A stretch of 64,000 bases of DNA from Hydractinia symbiolongicarpus (Eukaryota; Cnidaria; Hydrozoa; Anthoathecata; Hydractiniidae): positions 21,293,851-21,357,850 of the forward strand of contig NC_079877.1 in assembly GCF_029227915.1 (NCBI RefSeq), in the 5' to 3' direction. The position numbers and the translations under genes were made by a program. Under the pieces are notes generated by a model. That model ran no database searches. It saw only the letters and a program-made list of their open reading frames with translations, and was not told the DNA's origin. How positions within the stretch are numbered: the stretch's first letter is position 1; the number at the start of each line of letters is the position of its first letter. Positions 44,454 through 55,640 of this stretch are shown piece after piece.

Positions 44454-47400
44454 AAACAATGTCGGAGACACTGCAATGACTTCGAACATGGCGGACGTTT
44501 TTCCGCTAACGGTTAATTGGAAATGTGAAACAAAGCAGTAAATGTGAAGTTTTTGTTCGTGACTAAACGTATTAAGCAGATTAACTTTGCCGCGAAATTA
44601 CTGGTACTTGTTATGGTCACTTTAAATCGACCGCTAGTGAATAACGAATCGAATCGAAATACAAACGCAAATGGCAGTTCCGCGCAACCAATTCAATTGG
44701 CGATACTTCTACATCATTCAGATGCAACTCCTGTAATACGAGAACTTTTACCACATATAAAGGTTTAAATATTCATCTTAGAACATGTCTACGAAAAACA
44801 AATGAAGCGACAATTACAACATCTTCAAGCCCACCAGCTGCCGAACGAATTATTCCAACAACTGTAGTAAATGAAAATTTTTATTGGAAGAACATTCCAG
44901 GGTCAAAATTTACGCATGATTTAGACTATACATATGAAAGAATAGTTTATTGGAAAAAGAATTTGTTTTTACTACCTCCTGGTGCGGCTGGAAAATCGTT
45001 TATTCGAGAAATGACACGTCTTATAAATCTTTGGATCGACGATTCGCCGATGAAACCTATTTCGATAAAAGCACTTCATGTAATGCCTTCACTGTTGTTA
45101 CAAAAACCCAGCAAGAAGTCGAAATCAAAAGACCATACAAAAGCTTTACAACGGCGCTTGACACTATGGGAGAATGGCGAATTGTTAAAACTTTTTGATG
45201 AAGCTGTCGCTATTCAGGAAAGACTTCAACCACCGAATCCGAAAAGTGATATTTCATCTATTTCGAAAAAGTTTCGATTGTTCATGCAGAAGGGAAATAT
45301 CAACAGTGCTTTGCGATTATTAACTGACAACATGACGCAAGGTATCCTTCCACTTAACGACGAGACATTATTATTATTGGAGCAAAAACATCCAGATCAG
45401 GGGAATCTTGGCGAAGATACGTTAATAGATCAACCGTCACAGCGAATCCATGATATTGCTTTTGATATCATTGATGAAGACATGGTATTGAAAGCTGCCA
45501 CGTATACCAAACGTGGTTCTGGTCCGTCAGGTTTGGATGCTGACGGATGGAGACGTATACTTTGCTCTTCCACATTTGGTACAACCAATACTGATCTACG
45601 TAAAGCCATAGCCGAGTTAACGAAGAAGCTGTGTATTGAATCTATTCCAGAATCTGATAGATCTCCGCTTGAAGCTTTTGTTGCTTGCCGTTTAATACCG
45701 TTAAACAAAAATCCTGGTTTACGACCAATTGGTGTTGGTGAGGTGCTTCGTAGAATAGTTGGGAAGATTGTGATAAACATATCTAAAAATGACGTAATTA
45801 AAGCAGCAGGTTCGTTACAAGTTTGTGCTGGTCAAAATGCTGGTGTTGAAGCAGCCGTCCATGCGATGCATGACAATTTCGACAACGATGATACTGAGGC
45901 TGTTCTTCTAATCGATGCTGAGAATGCCTTTAACTCAATTAATAGAAAGGTAATGCTGCATAACATTTCGAAGTTATGCCCAATGATTGCTACGTTCATT
46001 AACAACTGTTATGCTGTGCCTGCACGTTTATTCGTGATAGGCGGAAAGGAGATTCTTTCGAGGGAAGGCACCACACAGGGCGATCCGACGTCGATGGCTG
46101 CGTATGCTATTGGAATCATACCATTGTTGAAAGCACTTTTCAACAATACACGTTCGAATGACCACACCCTTAAAGAGGTTGCATACGCTGATGATTTTAC
46201 TGTTGCTGGAAAACTTTACGAAATTAAAGAATTTTGGTCGAAAATCGTTGACATCGGTCCGAAATACGGCTACTTCCCGAAGGCGACTAAATCCCATCTA
46301 ATTGTGAAACAAGAGTATCTACTTAGTCCTGAGCAAATCTTTGCAGATTCAAATATTTTGGTAACATCGACTGGTCAAAGTCATCTCGGTGCAGTCATTG
46401 GTAGTCAGTCTTACAAGATTGAATATGTTAATAGCAAAGTTGCAAGTTTAGTTGAACAGCTAAAACTTCTATCAAAGATTGCTGAACTAGAACCTCAATC
46501 ATCTTATTGTGCGTTTGTAACCAGTTTTAAAGCTAAATTGACATTTCTTCTCCGGACTGTTCCTCACATAAAAAAATTACTTCAACCGATAGAGACAGTC
46601 TTCAGAAACGAATTCATACCTGCGATAACTGGTGGTCATCTATGCTCCGAAAACGAAAGGCTTTTACTATCACTTCCCACACGACTTGGAGGATTGAATC
46701 TCACTATTTTTCCTGACGACGCACAAGTACAATTTAATAATTCAAGAATGATTACAAAATGTCTTGCGACTCTATCGAAAAGCAAGACATAGATGGTATC
46801 TACGATGTTGGAAAAACAAAAACAGCTAAAGCACAAGTTAGAACTTTAAAATTGGATATCCAGAAAGAGAATATGGCCCTATGTAGAAATAACATGACGG
46901 TGAAGCAAGTTAAGGTAAACGACATCAACCAACAAAAAGGAGTCTCCAATTGGCTCAATGTATTGCCAATAACTGAGCAAGGTTTTTATCTCAACAAGCA
47001 AAAGTTTTGGGATGCTATGCGTCTACGCTACAATTGGAGCATTCCCAACTTACCCAGCAGTTGCGTTTGTGGAGCTCGATTTGTTACGAGACGTCACAAC
47101 GACATTCGTGACCTCACATCAAAGTTACTCAAGGATGTTTGTCATGACGTACAGTTAGAACCGAATTTGCTACCGCTGACTGGAGAACGTTTCGATTTAA
47201 AGAGTGTAAAAACCGGTGATGATTGTAGACCGGACATTCGTGCTCGTGATTTTTGGATAAACGGCCAACAGGCATTTTTTGACGTAAGGGTTTTTGACCC
47301 CACTGCCTCGAGGTACAACAACCAAACACTACAGCAATCTTTCGTTTCAAACGAGAACGAGAAGAAAAGAAATTACAATCGTAGAATTTTGAGTGTTGAT

Positions 47401-47781
47401 AATGGCAGTTTCACGGCGCTTATATTCTCAATTCACGGAAGCATGGGTCGCGAATGCATCACTTTTTACAGTCAACTTTCGGAAATGATAGCGGATAAGA
47501 AGAACATACCCATTTCAACTGCAGTCACACATATACGCACAAAAATTTGTTTTGCTCTGTTGAGTTCTGGTTTAATATGTTTAAGAGGTTCGAGAAGTTT
47601 ATATAAAAAGTTCGATGTAGGAGATGATATTGTGATTGATCATGAAATTTCAACTGTTAAATCGTTAGCTAGGAATATGTTGTGTTATGTAGTAAATTAG
47701 TCCCTTGTAATCATATAATGTTCTAGTTATTGTTGTAAAATTGAAAAAAAAAAAAAGTGACCCGTAAAAAAACAATGTCGG
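44454..47781 (+). mobile_element. R2-like LINE, copy 2, nested in the P-like element
   Basis: The body runs from 44472 (tgcaatgacttcgaacatgg) to the poly(A)-like tail at about 47755. The 12 bp 'aaacaatgtcgg' occurs at 44454-44465 and at 47770-47781, the expected target-site duplication. Six extra bases lie between the left duplicate and the shared 5' end, and about 15 bp between the tail and the right duplicate. It is very similar to copy 1 throughout. It interrupts P-element sequence just upstream of the accessory gene, so it is younger than that element. Confidence 0.85.
44544..47700 (+). pseudogene. R2-like LINE protein, copy 2, inactivated
   Basis: The architecture is the same as at 28511-31674. 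Lesions differ. A base missing near 44702 shifts the frame before the zinc finger. The junction after the finger (LRTCLRKTNEATITT) is in frame here, unlike copy 1. A one-base deletion near 46768 breaks the ORF after the RT thumb (609-residue frame 44963-46792, then 46759-47700). A 39-bp in-frame deletion near 47083 removes the His and last Cys of the zinc knuckle. A 7-bp deletion near 47654 replaces the last residues with a longer tail. The RT motifs (ENAFNSIN, GTTQGDPTSM, YADDFTVAG) remain intact. Confidence 0.85.
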
Positions 47782-48069
47782 TGGTCGTTGCCTCTAGAGC
47801 CTAAATAGACTATTTCTCATTTAATTGGTATGGTTCAGAAGTGAAAACGACACAAAGTAGTGGTAGAAAATGTATTCTTAAATAGTATGCAGTTATATTT
47901 GGGGTATGGGTTGAGGTGCTAGGGCTTCGTTAAAAATTAAGTACTGAAATAAATTACTGACATTGTAACAGACTAGACAATTGAAAAATTACTGACATTG
48001 TAACAGACAAGACAATTCGCACTACATGCCTTAGACAACGGACTCTTGAATCTTGACACTACATGTCTA
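47782..48069. other. P-like element sequence right of the nested LINE; no gene
   Basis: A short direct duplication, 'aaattactgacattgtaaca' followed by 'gac', occurs at 47951 and 47987. Otherwise AT-rich non-coding DNA. Confidence 0.4.
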
Positions 48070-48400
48070 TTATGGTGAGTGTTTATCGTAACAGTAGGCA
48101 CACGGGCTTCTTTTTACTGCACCATATGGCCACTGGCTTCTTTTAGACATTTTGAGAACGGACTCATGACACTTGACACATGTCTTACTATGGTGAGTGT
48201 TTATCGTAACAGTTGGCACATGGGCTTCTTTTTACTGCACCATATGGCCACTGACTTCTTTTAGACATTTTGACAACAAACTGATGACACTACATGTCTA
48301 TTATGGTGAGGTTTTTATCGTAACGATTGGCCCACGGGCTTCTCTTTCCTGCACCATATGGCCACTGGCTTCTTTTGACATTTTGACAACCGACTTTTGA
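48060..48400 (+). repeat. Tandem repeat inside the P-like element, about 115 bp unit, three copies
   Basis: Units begin at about 48073, 48190 and 48303 with 'atggtgagtgtttatcgtaa' and contain 'gggcttctttttactgcacc' and 'atatggccactggcttcttt'. They diverge by small substitutions. The open frames across the units are by-products of the repeat. Confidence 0.85.
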
Positions 48401-48517
48401 CAGTACATGACCATTAATGACAATTAAACGTTTGTCTCATTATAACAGACTGACATGAACTGACACGCTCTACACATAAAACTTACTTAACCCTATCACT
48501 GTAAAGAACATACATTT

Positions 48518-48860
48518 GTGGCGTCGTAGATTAGTGGTTATAGCTCTCGTACTCTGTGCGGGAGACCGGGGTTCGATTCCTCTTGACGGCGATTCAACAT
48601 GGGCGAGTGAATGTTACCATAGCCCCGGGTTACCCCAAGCCATGTGAGGGAAATTGGGAAGATGGCACACTGTGTGGGCCGTTGGATGTTGCCGGGAGTT
48701 GTCTAGTAGAGCGCGGGCTCTAATTGGGTCTGCGTAGCTCAAAATGGGCATTTAATACTCTAGGACTCTCCATCTACGCCATGGCCCCTCCTGGAAATAA
48801 TAGACAGGGTATATCCCTTGATATTTGTGAGGCTAGCCATGTAAAATATGCACATCTCTA
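48518..48860 (+). mobile_element. tRNA-derived SINE, copy 2
   Basis: The same unit as at 7709, with intact A- and B-box-like sequences (B box ggttcgattcc near 48571). The two plus-strand copies differ at few positions, so this is a fairly recent family. It lies inside the P-like element. Confidence 0.9.
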
Positions 48861-49472
48861 TACAACACTCTAGGCTTGACCAGAATTAGTTGAATTATAA
48901 GAAAGAAAATGGCACAGGGGGGCGGGAAAACGTTCTGATCTGTTCAAGAGCAAGAGGCTTACTGTGTTCTACTCCATATTTATACCCCCCTGCTTGTGGT
49001 ATGGATCTATGGCCTTAAGTAACAAGCCTAAGGCAGTCTATTGTTTTGGTTAAATTAATATAGTGTTGACTATTAGTCATAGGTCACCAACACATTTGTA
49101 AAATTAATAATGCAGAATGACAAAACACTAGTGAACCAGGATAGCCTTATACTAGGAGTCAATGGAGACACACCTTTCCTTCTGTAACCCCAATTAACAT
49201 GTGCTAAACTTTTAGTTTAGCACCATCTAATTAGCCAATCCAAAGACTTTTGACGTATAATTTTTAGTCCCGTGAAGCAAACTATAAAAAATTTTGCTCG
49301 AACGAAGATGATGTAGTGAGCAACAAAGCTCCGAAAGAAGATGGCGCGACCAGACGTGGTTTTCGAGATAATCATAAAAGAAGATAGCAAATCGCCTAAA
49401 TAGGAGATACTTGCCTAATAAGTCTATGAGAAATCTGCTAACTAAGCTACTAGCCTAATTTGGCGTGATAGC
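48861..49472. other. Right interior of the P-like element; no gene
   Basis: No coding signal. The last 150 bp hold repeated 'gcctaatttgg(c/)g' motifs that mirror the left subterminal region and may be transposase-binding sites. Confidence 0.4.
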
Positions 49473-49499
49473 CTAATTTGCGGTTATCCCTGACTGTTT

Positions 49500-49615
49500 T
49501 TAGCTGGTCCTTCTCTTGTGGTTCTTTAAAAAAATTGCTGGTTCTCTGTTAATCACTTCAAAATACTGGTGGTTCTCTGGTGGTTACTCTAAAATACAGC
49601 TGATTACTGCTGGTC
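49500..49615 (-). repeat. Minisatellite of 'ggtggttctctggtggttac' type
   Basis: Degenerate units of 'ctggtggttctctggtggtt' with spacer 'acttcaaaatac', the reverse complement of the array at 24990-25105. It abuts the right terminus of the P-like element. Confidence 0.6.
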
Positions 49616-49742
49616 CCTTCTTTAAGCAAAAGCGAGCTGGGCTTCCACTTTGAAGAACAAAACTATTCATGTCTTCTGCGATATATGCTGTTACTTATGC
49701 TTAATAGATAGACGAACTACCCATCACCTTATTATAATGACG

Positions 49743-50155
49743 TTAAGCCCATGTCTCATTACCATACAACATAACACTTCTTACACAGGCCTCATGCAAC
49801 CTACCTTTTACCTCAATTGACAGGACTCTGCTAGTCAACAAAGGAAGTAACTCCCTGAACCTTTTACAAGCAGAACCTATCCTGCAAGTAACACTTCTTC
49901 CAACACCCCCTTCACTGCCCAACATATCACCTAAGTAACAGAAGTTCTGAACTATCTCTAACGAGCCACTGTTGTACATCATTAAGGCTGGAAATACTTC
50001 ATTCTCTAGAATCTTTTCACCCTTAGTGCACCCTTAGCCCTTTCTCTTCTAGTCCTTTCTTCCACTTCTCAAACTTTTCAACCAATTCTTCCATCGACTC
50101 TGCTATGAGAACCAAATCATCTGCATACAATATCTCCCATGGACATGGACAAGTG
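49743..50155 (-). pseudogene. RTE-like LINE reverse-transcriptase fragment
   Basis: The minus strand reads ILYADDLVLIAESMEELVEK (RT motif C) at about 50060-50150, then stops and shifts, and VQNFCYLGDMLGSEGG followed by FRELLPLLTSRVLSIEVKGR and RSVMLYGNETWA at 49743-49940. These blocks are typical of the RT thumb of RTE/BovB-type or related LINEs. Both ends are truncated. Confidence 0.75.
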
Positions 50156-50219
50156 TCAACATTAAAACTAAATTTCTACAAGGTGAATTTATTGACTAAA
50201 ATGTGTTTTTATATCTAAC

Positions 50220-51062
50220 TCCTAAAGTCAACTGTGGATACAGTGTATGTGCGTAAACTCTACAAATGTGTTCATGGTCTATCGGATGCTTCTCTTGAAT
50301 GGTATCAGCATGTCTAATCTTTTTTTACATGGCACATAGGTGTGTTGATTGGGATGTTGGCGGTTGTATTGTTGACTTTGGTCTTCACGTCTTTTGAAAG
50401 GAATAGACCATAATACATTATAATAGACAAGATTGATTACATTAACATACTGCAGCCAATTACCATTCTCAGGATAAAAATATTCCTACCTCAAAGAAGA
50501 AAAATGTTTTACATTAACAAATTTGACAACTCTTGGATAAGTAATCAAACCTGACCATACATCAATTTTTAATAATCAAATCTAGACAAAGTCAATATAG
50601 AAAAATCAACCATGAAAGATATTGTTGCCCTCAACAAAGACAGTAAAAAAGACTGTGATGTTTTCACATTTAAATAATCCCATAATCCTATTGAAATTAT
50701 TGTTTATACATATGCAGCATTTGGAAATCTGACGGATGGTGGAAGTCAAGGTTACCTTATTATCTTTGCTTGTGAAAACAACTTCATCAGCTTGCAATCT
50801 AAACAACTCAAACGGATTGTCAGAAGCTCGCTTACTGTTGTAACAATGGCCAAGGGTGGAGGCATCGATGCAGCATACACATTTTGCAGCAGCATACTCT
50901 GAGATTCTTTATGGTTATAATGATAATAGACTGCCCAGTGACATAACAGACAACAAATGACTTGTGGCAAGAGCATTGAAACACCTGATTAATAACAAGG
51001 ATGTGAACAACTTACTGACACTTTAATGAAGAATGGTGTGTCATCACATAAACTAATGTGGT
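50220..51062 (+). pseudogene. Ty1/copia-like retrotransposon fragment (RT and RNase H)
   Basis: At 50240-50315 the frame VRKLYKCVHGLSDASLEWYQ resembles the copia RT block (K-C-x-YGL...WY). Around 50707-50890 the frame GNLTDGGSQGYLIIFACENN, then QSKQLKRIVRSSLTVVTMAK, matches copia RNase H. At 51027-51060 LMKNGVSSHKLMW resembles the end of Pol. The segments are in different frames with stops between and no LTR is visible, so this is an old relic. Confidence 0.65.
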
Positions 51063-51520
51063 AATTTGCCAGAAATTGTTTGATGTACTGAAATTACTTC
51101 ACATTTATGTTTTATTAGATATTTGTTTTTATCTGTAAGAATAATGGTTAGGTCAAGAAATGACTTTAGAAAAGAGAGTAAATGTGTCATACTTATCTGA
51201 ACATATTGTGTATATATATTTCAGACTTGCGAATCAATGGTCTTGAAATATTTCAAATTTAGTCAAAGTATTCCGTAGAAAATTTTAAAGATTCTAAATT
51301 TAAGACTTGATGGTGTAGTTTACCATTGTTCCTTTTTTGTTTCTCAAACGTCTTATATGTCAAGGTACTCCAACCCTTTTTTTTAGCTCACTCGACTTTA
51401 TTACTATCTCGCCTGTGAGGATAGTATTGGTTTCCAACTCCTAACTGACTAACAATGTCCCAAATGGTCAATTGCAACGTAATCAACAAGCTTTTTTATG
51501 CAAATTTTTTTTAAAAAAAA
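51063..51520. other. No gene recognised
   Basis: AT-rich; no coding or RNA signal apart from the tRNA-like unit beginning at 51522. Confidence 0.4.
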
Positions 51521-51521
51521 A

Positions 51522-51597
51522 CTACCTTTGGGTGGATTCGAACCCACAGCCTCTAGGTTCACGTTACGACGCCTTAGCCAACTGAGCTATTACGGCT
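51522..51597 (-). tRNA. tRNA-like sequence (pseudo-tRNA or SINE head)
   Basis: On the minus strand a clear A box (tagctcagttgg) and a perfect B box (ggttcgaatcc) stand at tRNA spacing. However, the 5' 'gccgtaa' has no complementary 3' acceptor strand and the anticodon stem does not pair well. I treat it as a degenerate tRNA or the head of another SINE family rather than a working tRNA gene. No amino acid is assigned. Confidence 0.45.
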
Positions 51598-53104
51598 TCA
51601 GTAAAAATTTACGAATTTATGAAAATTTTTGCGAATTAACTCAAAATGATTTATTGATGCAAAATACAAAAGTTTTTTTGAATTTTTTTTTTTGCGAAAT
51701 GATTCCTCTTAACGAAATGAAGTTGTTTTAAGGGAATAAACTAAAGAAATTAAATAAAGGAATTTTCCCATTATAAGGATTTTATAAGAACTTTCAAACA
51801 GTATTTTCGAGAAATGGCCAAAGGCCCTCAGAGGTATGGGACCTAAAAATTTCACATGTATGTTTCTAATAAATAAATATAAAAAGTCAGTAAAAGCCGT
51901 AAATCAATTTTTAGGTTTTATAAAATGACCCCGTTAAAGAAGAGGCGAACTGTGCATGACATGGCTGCTGAATAAAAGTTCGTGATGAACAGTGTTGATT
52001 TTGACGACCAGACCAACTTGCTTGGTCTGATCCATAATAAATCAATTTACATTTTACACAGCCATCATAACAAAAAAAGTCAACTGCCAGTTTTGTTTAT
52101 AATATCTTTGTGAGTGCTTAATTATTTATAATTCAGTATTTTCACAATTTGCTAAACGGTTGGCTAAACTAAAAAACAATGGGATATATTTCTTTTTATG
52201 GTGATGGTCACGGTTAATACGAACAAAATAATTAAACAAGAAAAAGTTGAAGATCAATATTGCAAAATGTTGAACAACATGTGAAGAACATATTTTTATT
52301 ATTTTACCCTACTGAACTTACTGAAATTTGTAAGCAAAAAAGATTTGAAAATAAAGATGAAGCCTCCACATTGTGTGTCCGATCTGTTGTTGAATGTTTC
52401 CGGTCTGTATATTCATTAAATTTGGCGCCATCTTATCATAACAAACTTCACCATTCGAAGCTAGTAGTATGTTGTGGAAAAGGGACTTAAAACATGAAAA
52501 AATATTATTGTTGATCATAACAGATATTCCTTAAGTTTAAATGAAGGTTATAAAATTCTTTTACTACTATAGTACGTAAAATATTCTCAGTAATCTCTAG
52601 TCAAAAATCTTATTTTTTAAGTTTACTGGTAAGTACATGCAAAACTTGCTTACTTTGACCCTGTACAACCATGAAATTCTGTAAAATTGTTGTTAGGAAG
52701 ATATATAGATACTTAGTCGTTAAATTTAGTTATTTATTTGTTATTATAGTAGTTATTTCGGTAGATTTTAGGATTTAGAAAAGTATAATTTTTTAACTCT
52801 CACTTATAATTTATTTTCTGGCTGCCACAATATAATTTTTCGTTCGCCTTTCCCTTAATAAATTAAAAATACATTGTTGCAGTGATGTGTAATTGGCATT
52901 GACATGCGAGATAGTTTATGCAGCCCCTGCATCTTGTTTGTTTTTATGATGCACCATGGTCTTGTGTTTTCTTTTCCTTATATGATAGTGAAAAGATATA
53001 TGCTCACTCAAAGATAAAACAGAGCCCCAAATTGTAACAGCTTTTAAATACTTATATATATAAGTGTTTAATTGTCTTTTATTTATATAGCTAAGTACGT
53101 AGTG
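51598..53104. other. Upstream region of RFC4; no other gene seen
   Basis: Frames at 52260-52490 show no domain. The RFC4 promoter and 5'UTR should be in the last few hundred bases. A pyrimidine-rich 'ttgtcttttatttatatag' at 53072-53090 just upstream of the ATG looks like a splice or trans-splice acceptor. Confidence 0.4.
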
Positions 53105-53444
53105 ATGATGATGGATCAGTTCTTCAAATCAAAGAAGGCAAAACTTACATCCCAAGAGCAACGTATATCAAAACCAATCAAAAATCTCCCTTGGGTAGAA
53201 AAATAGTGAGTATGTCTTGATTCTCATTCTAAATTAGTAAGTAAAATCTTACTGTGAATCTAAGAATTATTTTTCTTTATTTCAGTCGTCCAAGAACAGT
53301 TCAAGATGTGGCACACCAAGATGAAGTGGTTGCTGTTTTGCAGAACACTGTGAAAGGAAGTGATTTTCCAAATCTTCTGTTTTATGGTCCTCCTGGTACT
53401 GGAAAGACATCAACTATACTAGCTGTATGTAGACAGTTGTTTGG
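53105..53444 (+). CDS. RFC4: Replication factor C subunit 4, exons 1-2 (3' incomplete)
   Basis: Exon 1 (53105-53205) begins with three consecutive ATGs and encodes [20 protein letters not shown], a basic tail, then LPWVEKY. The donor GTGAGT follows. Exon 2 (53286-53444), after 'tttctttatttcag', continues [20 protein letters not shown] and carries Walker [21 protein letters not shown], ending RQLFG at a GTGTGT donor. WVEKYRP plus this Walker A context is characteristic of clamp-loader small subunits, and the [22 protein letters not shown] wording fits RFC4 best. RFC loads PCNA at primer ends. Walker B (DEAD) and the remaining exons were not found downstream in the window. Either intron 2 is longer than 10 kb and full of transposons, or the gene is truncated here. 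Confidence 0.85.
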
Positions 53445-54150
53445 GTGTGTCTTGTTTGTTTCTTTTTAAAATTTAAATCCTTTTTTCAAACCAACCTGGG
53501 ACATTAAGTAAAGGGACTGTCACAAAATGCTCATGCATAAATCTTATCAGAAACTTTAATTGTATCATAATATAAAAAAATCCCTATCTTAAAAAATAAA
53601 AATTGGGAAAAGTATAAACAAACCCACTATGGAGTGATGATGCAATTGGCATATTATAATCTACATTATAATACCAGACTTGCTGTCTATGAGCCAAAAT
53701 GGAAGTGTATATTCCTTTTATTTTTTTAAAAATCTTTCCTTTCATGATTAAAATTGAAGTTGTGTGTTGTAGTAGCATTTCAATTTAATTTATTTTGCCA
53801 GTAAGAAAATGTGTAAAAATACAAGTGCTAGATTTATAATAGTTACTATAATTATCATGGCAGGAGAGCAATACTGTAGCAGAAGCTAATAAAAATGTAG
53901 AGGTCATCCAAAGGTAAAAAAGGGAGGGAACTGTATTGTCTATAAAAGTAGATACTGGTGTCATTAAATTATTAAATAAACAGAAAAAAGGAGGAAATCA
54001 AGCAGAAAGTTTTTTGGTACCACCAAAGTTTTGTATGCTGCAAAAAGTTTAAAATAAAAAAAATCAAATAAAGAGAGACAGAAACATCATGTCACATTAT
54101 AACACGACAGATCAAGAAACATCACAGAGCAATTTTACATAACATTAATG
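53445..54150. other. RFC4 intron 2, left part; no exon recognised
   Basis: No frame matching the expected next RFC4 segment (leucine-rich region with the NASDERG motif) was found. AT-rich with A-rich tracts. Confidence 0.4.
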
Positions 54151-54154
54151 AATT

Positions 54155-55640
54155 ACATATCAAGAATTACATTAGAAAAGACATGGAGGGTCATAACTGG
54201 AAAGAAAATTGAAGTGAGTTTAGATTTTATAGATGGGACAGAAAGTAAACTGAAAGATAAATAAGTTGCCTTTTGAAAATTATTCCAAGATGAAACTGTT
54301 TTAGACTTGATTGAGTTTAGACTATAGGATGTAGTGTTGCAATTAAAGTGGTCTAGTATACCAGCAGATTTTTTTCTTGTGTTATAGCGATGATGGATAG
54401 CATTGACATCAAAAGTTTCAGCAAGTGGTTGAGGAATGTTATTTAAGCAGATGTTTTTTAATAGATAGATAGATAGATAGACAGACGTGCATATTCTACA
54501 TGGCTAGCCTCACAAATATCGAGGGATATACCCTGTCTATTATTTCCAGGAGGGGCCATGGCTTAGATGGAGAGTCCCAGAGTATTTAATTCTCATTTTG
54601 AGCTACGCAGACCCAATAAGGGCCTGCACAGTACTAGACAACTCTTGGATACATCCAACGGCCCACACAGTGTGCCATCTTCCCAATTTCCCTCACATGA
54701 CTTGGGTTAACCAGGGGCTATGGTAACATTCACTTGCCCATGTTGAATCAGCTTCAAGAGGAATCGAACCCTGGTCTCCCGCACAGAGTACGAGAGCTAT
54801 AACCACTAATCTACGGCGCCACAGTAAGGCTAGGTTGTGATTGATGGATGCTGCAGAGACCAAAGGAGGTGAGGAGGTTAGCAAACGAATAGCGTTATTT
54901 TGAAGAATGTAAATAGTTATGAAGGAAGAGATAGGTTGACCCCATGCTTGACAGCAGTATATGAAGTTTGAATAAAAAAGAGATTAATATACCTTGATTG
55001 TGACTTGGCATGAAGTGTCTCTGGTTTGCAATAATGCAGGTGGTAGATGTTAGTTTTTTTGCTGTGGCATTGATGTGTGGTTTTGAAGATATTATATTCT
55101 GTTTTTGAGGTGTTAAGGGATATCTTGTTCGCATTTAACCAGGGACATTTAAGGTTGATATTGATATGCTTAGAAAGTTGCTTGATGTTAGAGCTTGAAA
55201 GTGTAGATTAGTGTCATCTGCAAACAAATAAACTTCCCCAAAAGGTATTGCATTTATGAGATCATTGACATAAATCAGAAACAATAGTGGCCCCTAAAAC
55301 CGATCTCTGAGGAACACCATGGTTGTTAAGTAGGGTTCTTGAATGATGCCCATCTACATTGACATACTGGGGACGATAAGATAATACATACTGGGGACGA
55401 TAAGATAATAGGACTTCAAAAGTGAGTTAGCTAAGCCTCTGATACCATAACGGGCTAGTTTTTGAGTGAGAATAGAGCAGTCAACTGTGTCAAATGCTTT
55501 TTGTAAATCAACAAATATGCTGCATACAAATTTACCATTGTCAAGGGCGTTCATAACCTCTTGTGAAATTAATAAGATAGAATGAGAGGTTGAGTGAGCT
55601 TTTCTAAATTTAAATTGATGCCTATAAAAAAGTTGTTGAT
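54155..55640 (-). pseudogene. LINE reverse-transcriptase pseudogene, split by a SINE
   Basis: The minus strand reads, 5' to 3': HQFKFRKAHSTSHSILLISQ, CSIFVDLQKAFDTVDCSILT (RT motif A) at 55430-55640; GVPQ-SVLG-type motif B near 55290; a decayed ADDT-like motif C near 55215; the thumb (SSNIKQLSKHINI, WLNANKISLNTSKTEY) near 55080-55190; and the tail (NAIRLLTSS near 54870; then HHRYNTRKKSAGIL, SWNNFQKAT at 54220-54400). The tail is interrupted by the SINE at 54487-54822, which therefore inserted into it. Numerous stops and shifts. CR1/jockey-like clade, not resolved further. Confidence 0.8.
54487..54822 (-). mobile_element. tRNA-derived SINE, copy 3
   Basis: The same family as at 7709 and 48518, in the opposite strand. 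It lies within the RFC4 intron and inside the LINE relic. It has more substitutions and small indels than the other two, so it is older. An 'atag' microsatellite (54462-54480) lies at its 3' end. Confidence 0.9.

Larger units (their letters stand above)
41350..49496. mobile_element. P-element/THAP-type transposon with nested insertions
   Basis: The terminal inverted repeat is perfect over 24 bp: 'cagtcagggataaccgcaaa' plus 'ttag' at 41350-41373 and its exact complement at 49473-49496. Both ends are flanked outside by five T residues. Subterminal sequences on both sides repeat 'caaatta(g)gctat' type motifs. Inside lie a THAP-domain transposase remnant (+) and a convergent accessory gene (-). 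An R2-like LINE copy (44472-47755), a SINE (48518-48860) and a 115-bp tandem array are also inside. Without the LINE the element would be about 4.8 kb. The 8-bp duplication expected for P elements is not evident; only T5 matches. Confidence 0.8.

Noticed and set aside
48079-48400. Overlapping plus-strand frames with repeated peptides
   Set aside because: They are produced by the 115-bp tandem repeat and shift between units.
54693-54884. Minus-strand frame
   Set aside because: It reads through the SINE body into the flanking LINE and has no protein homology signal.
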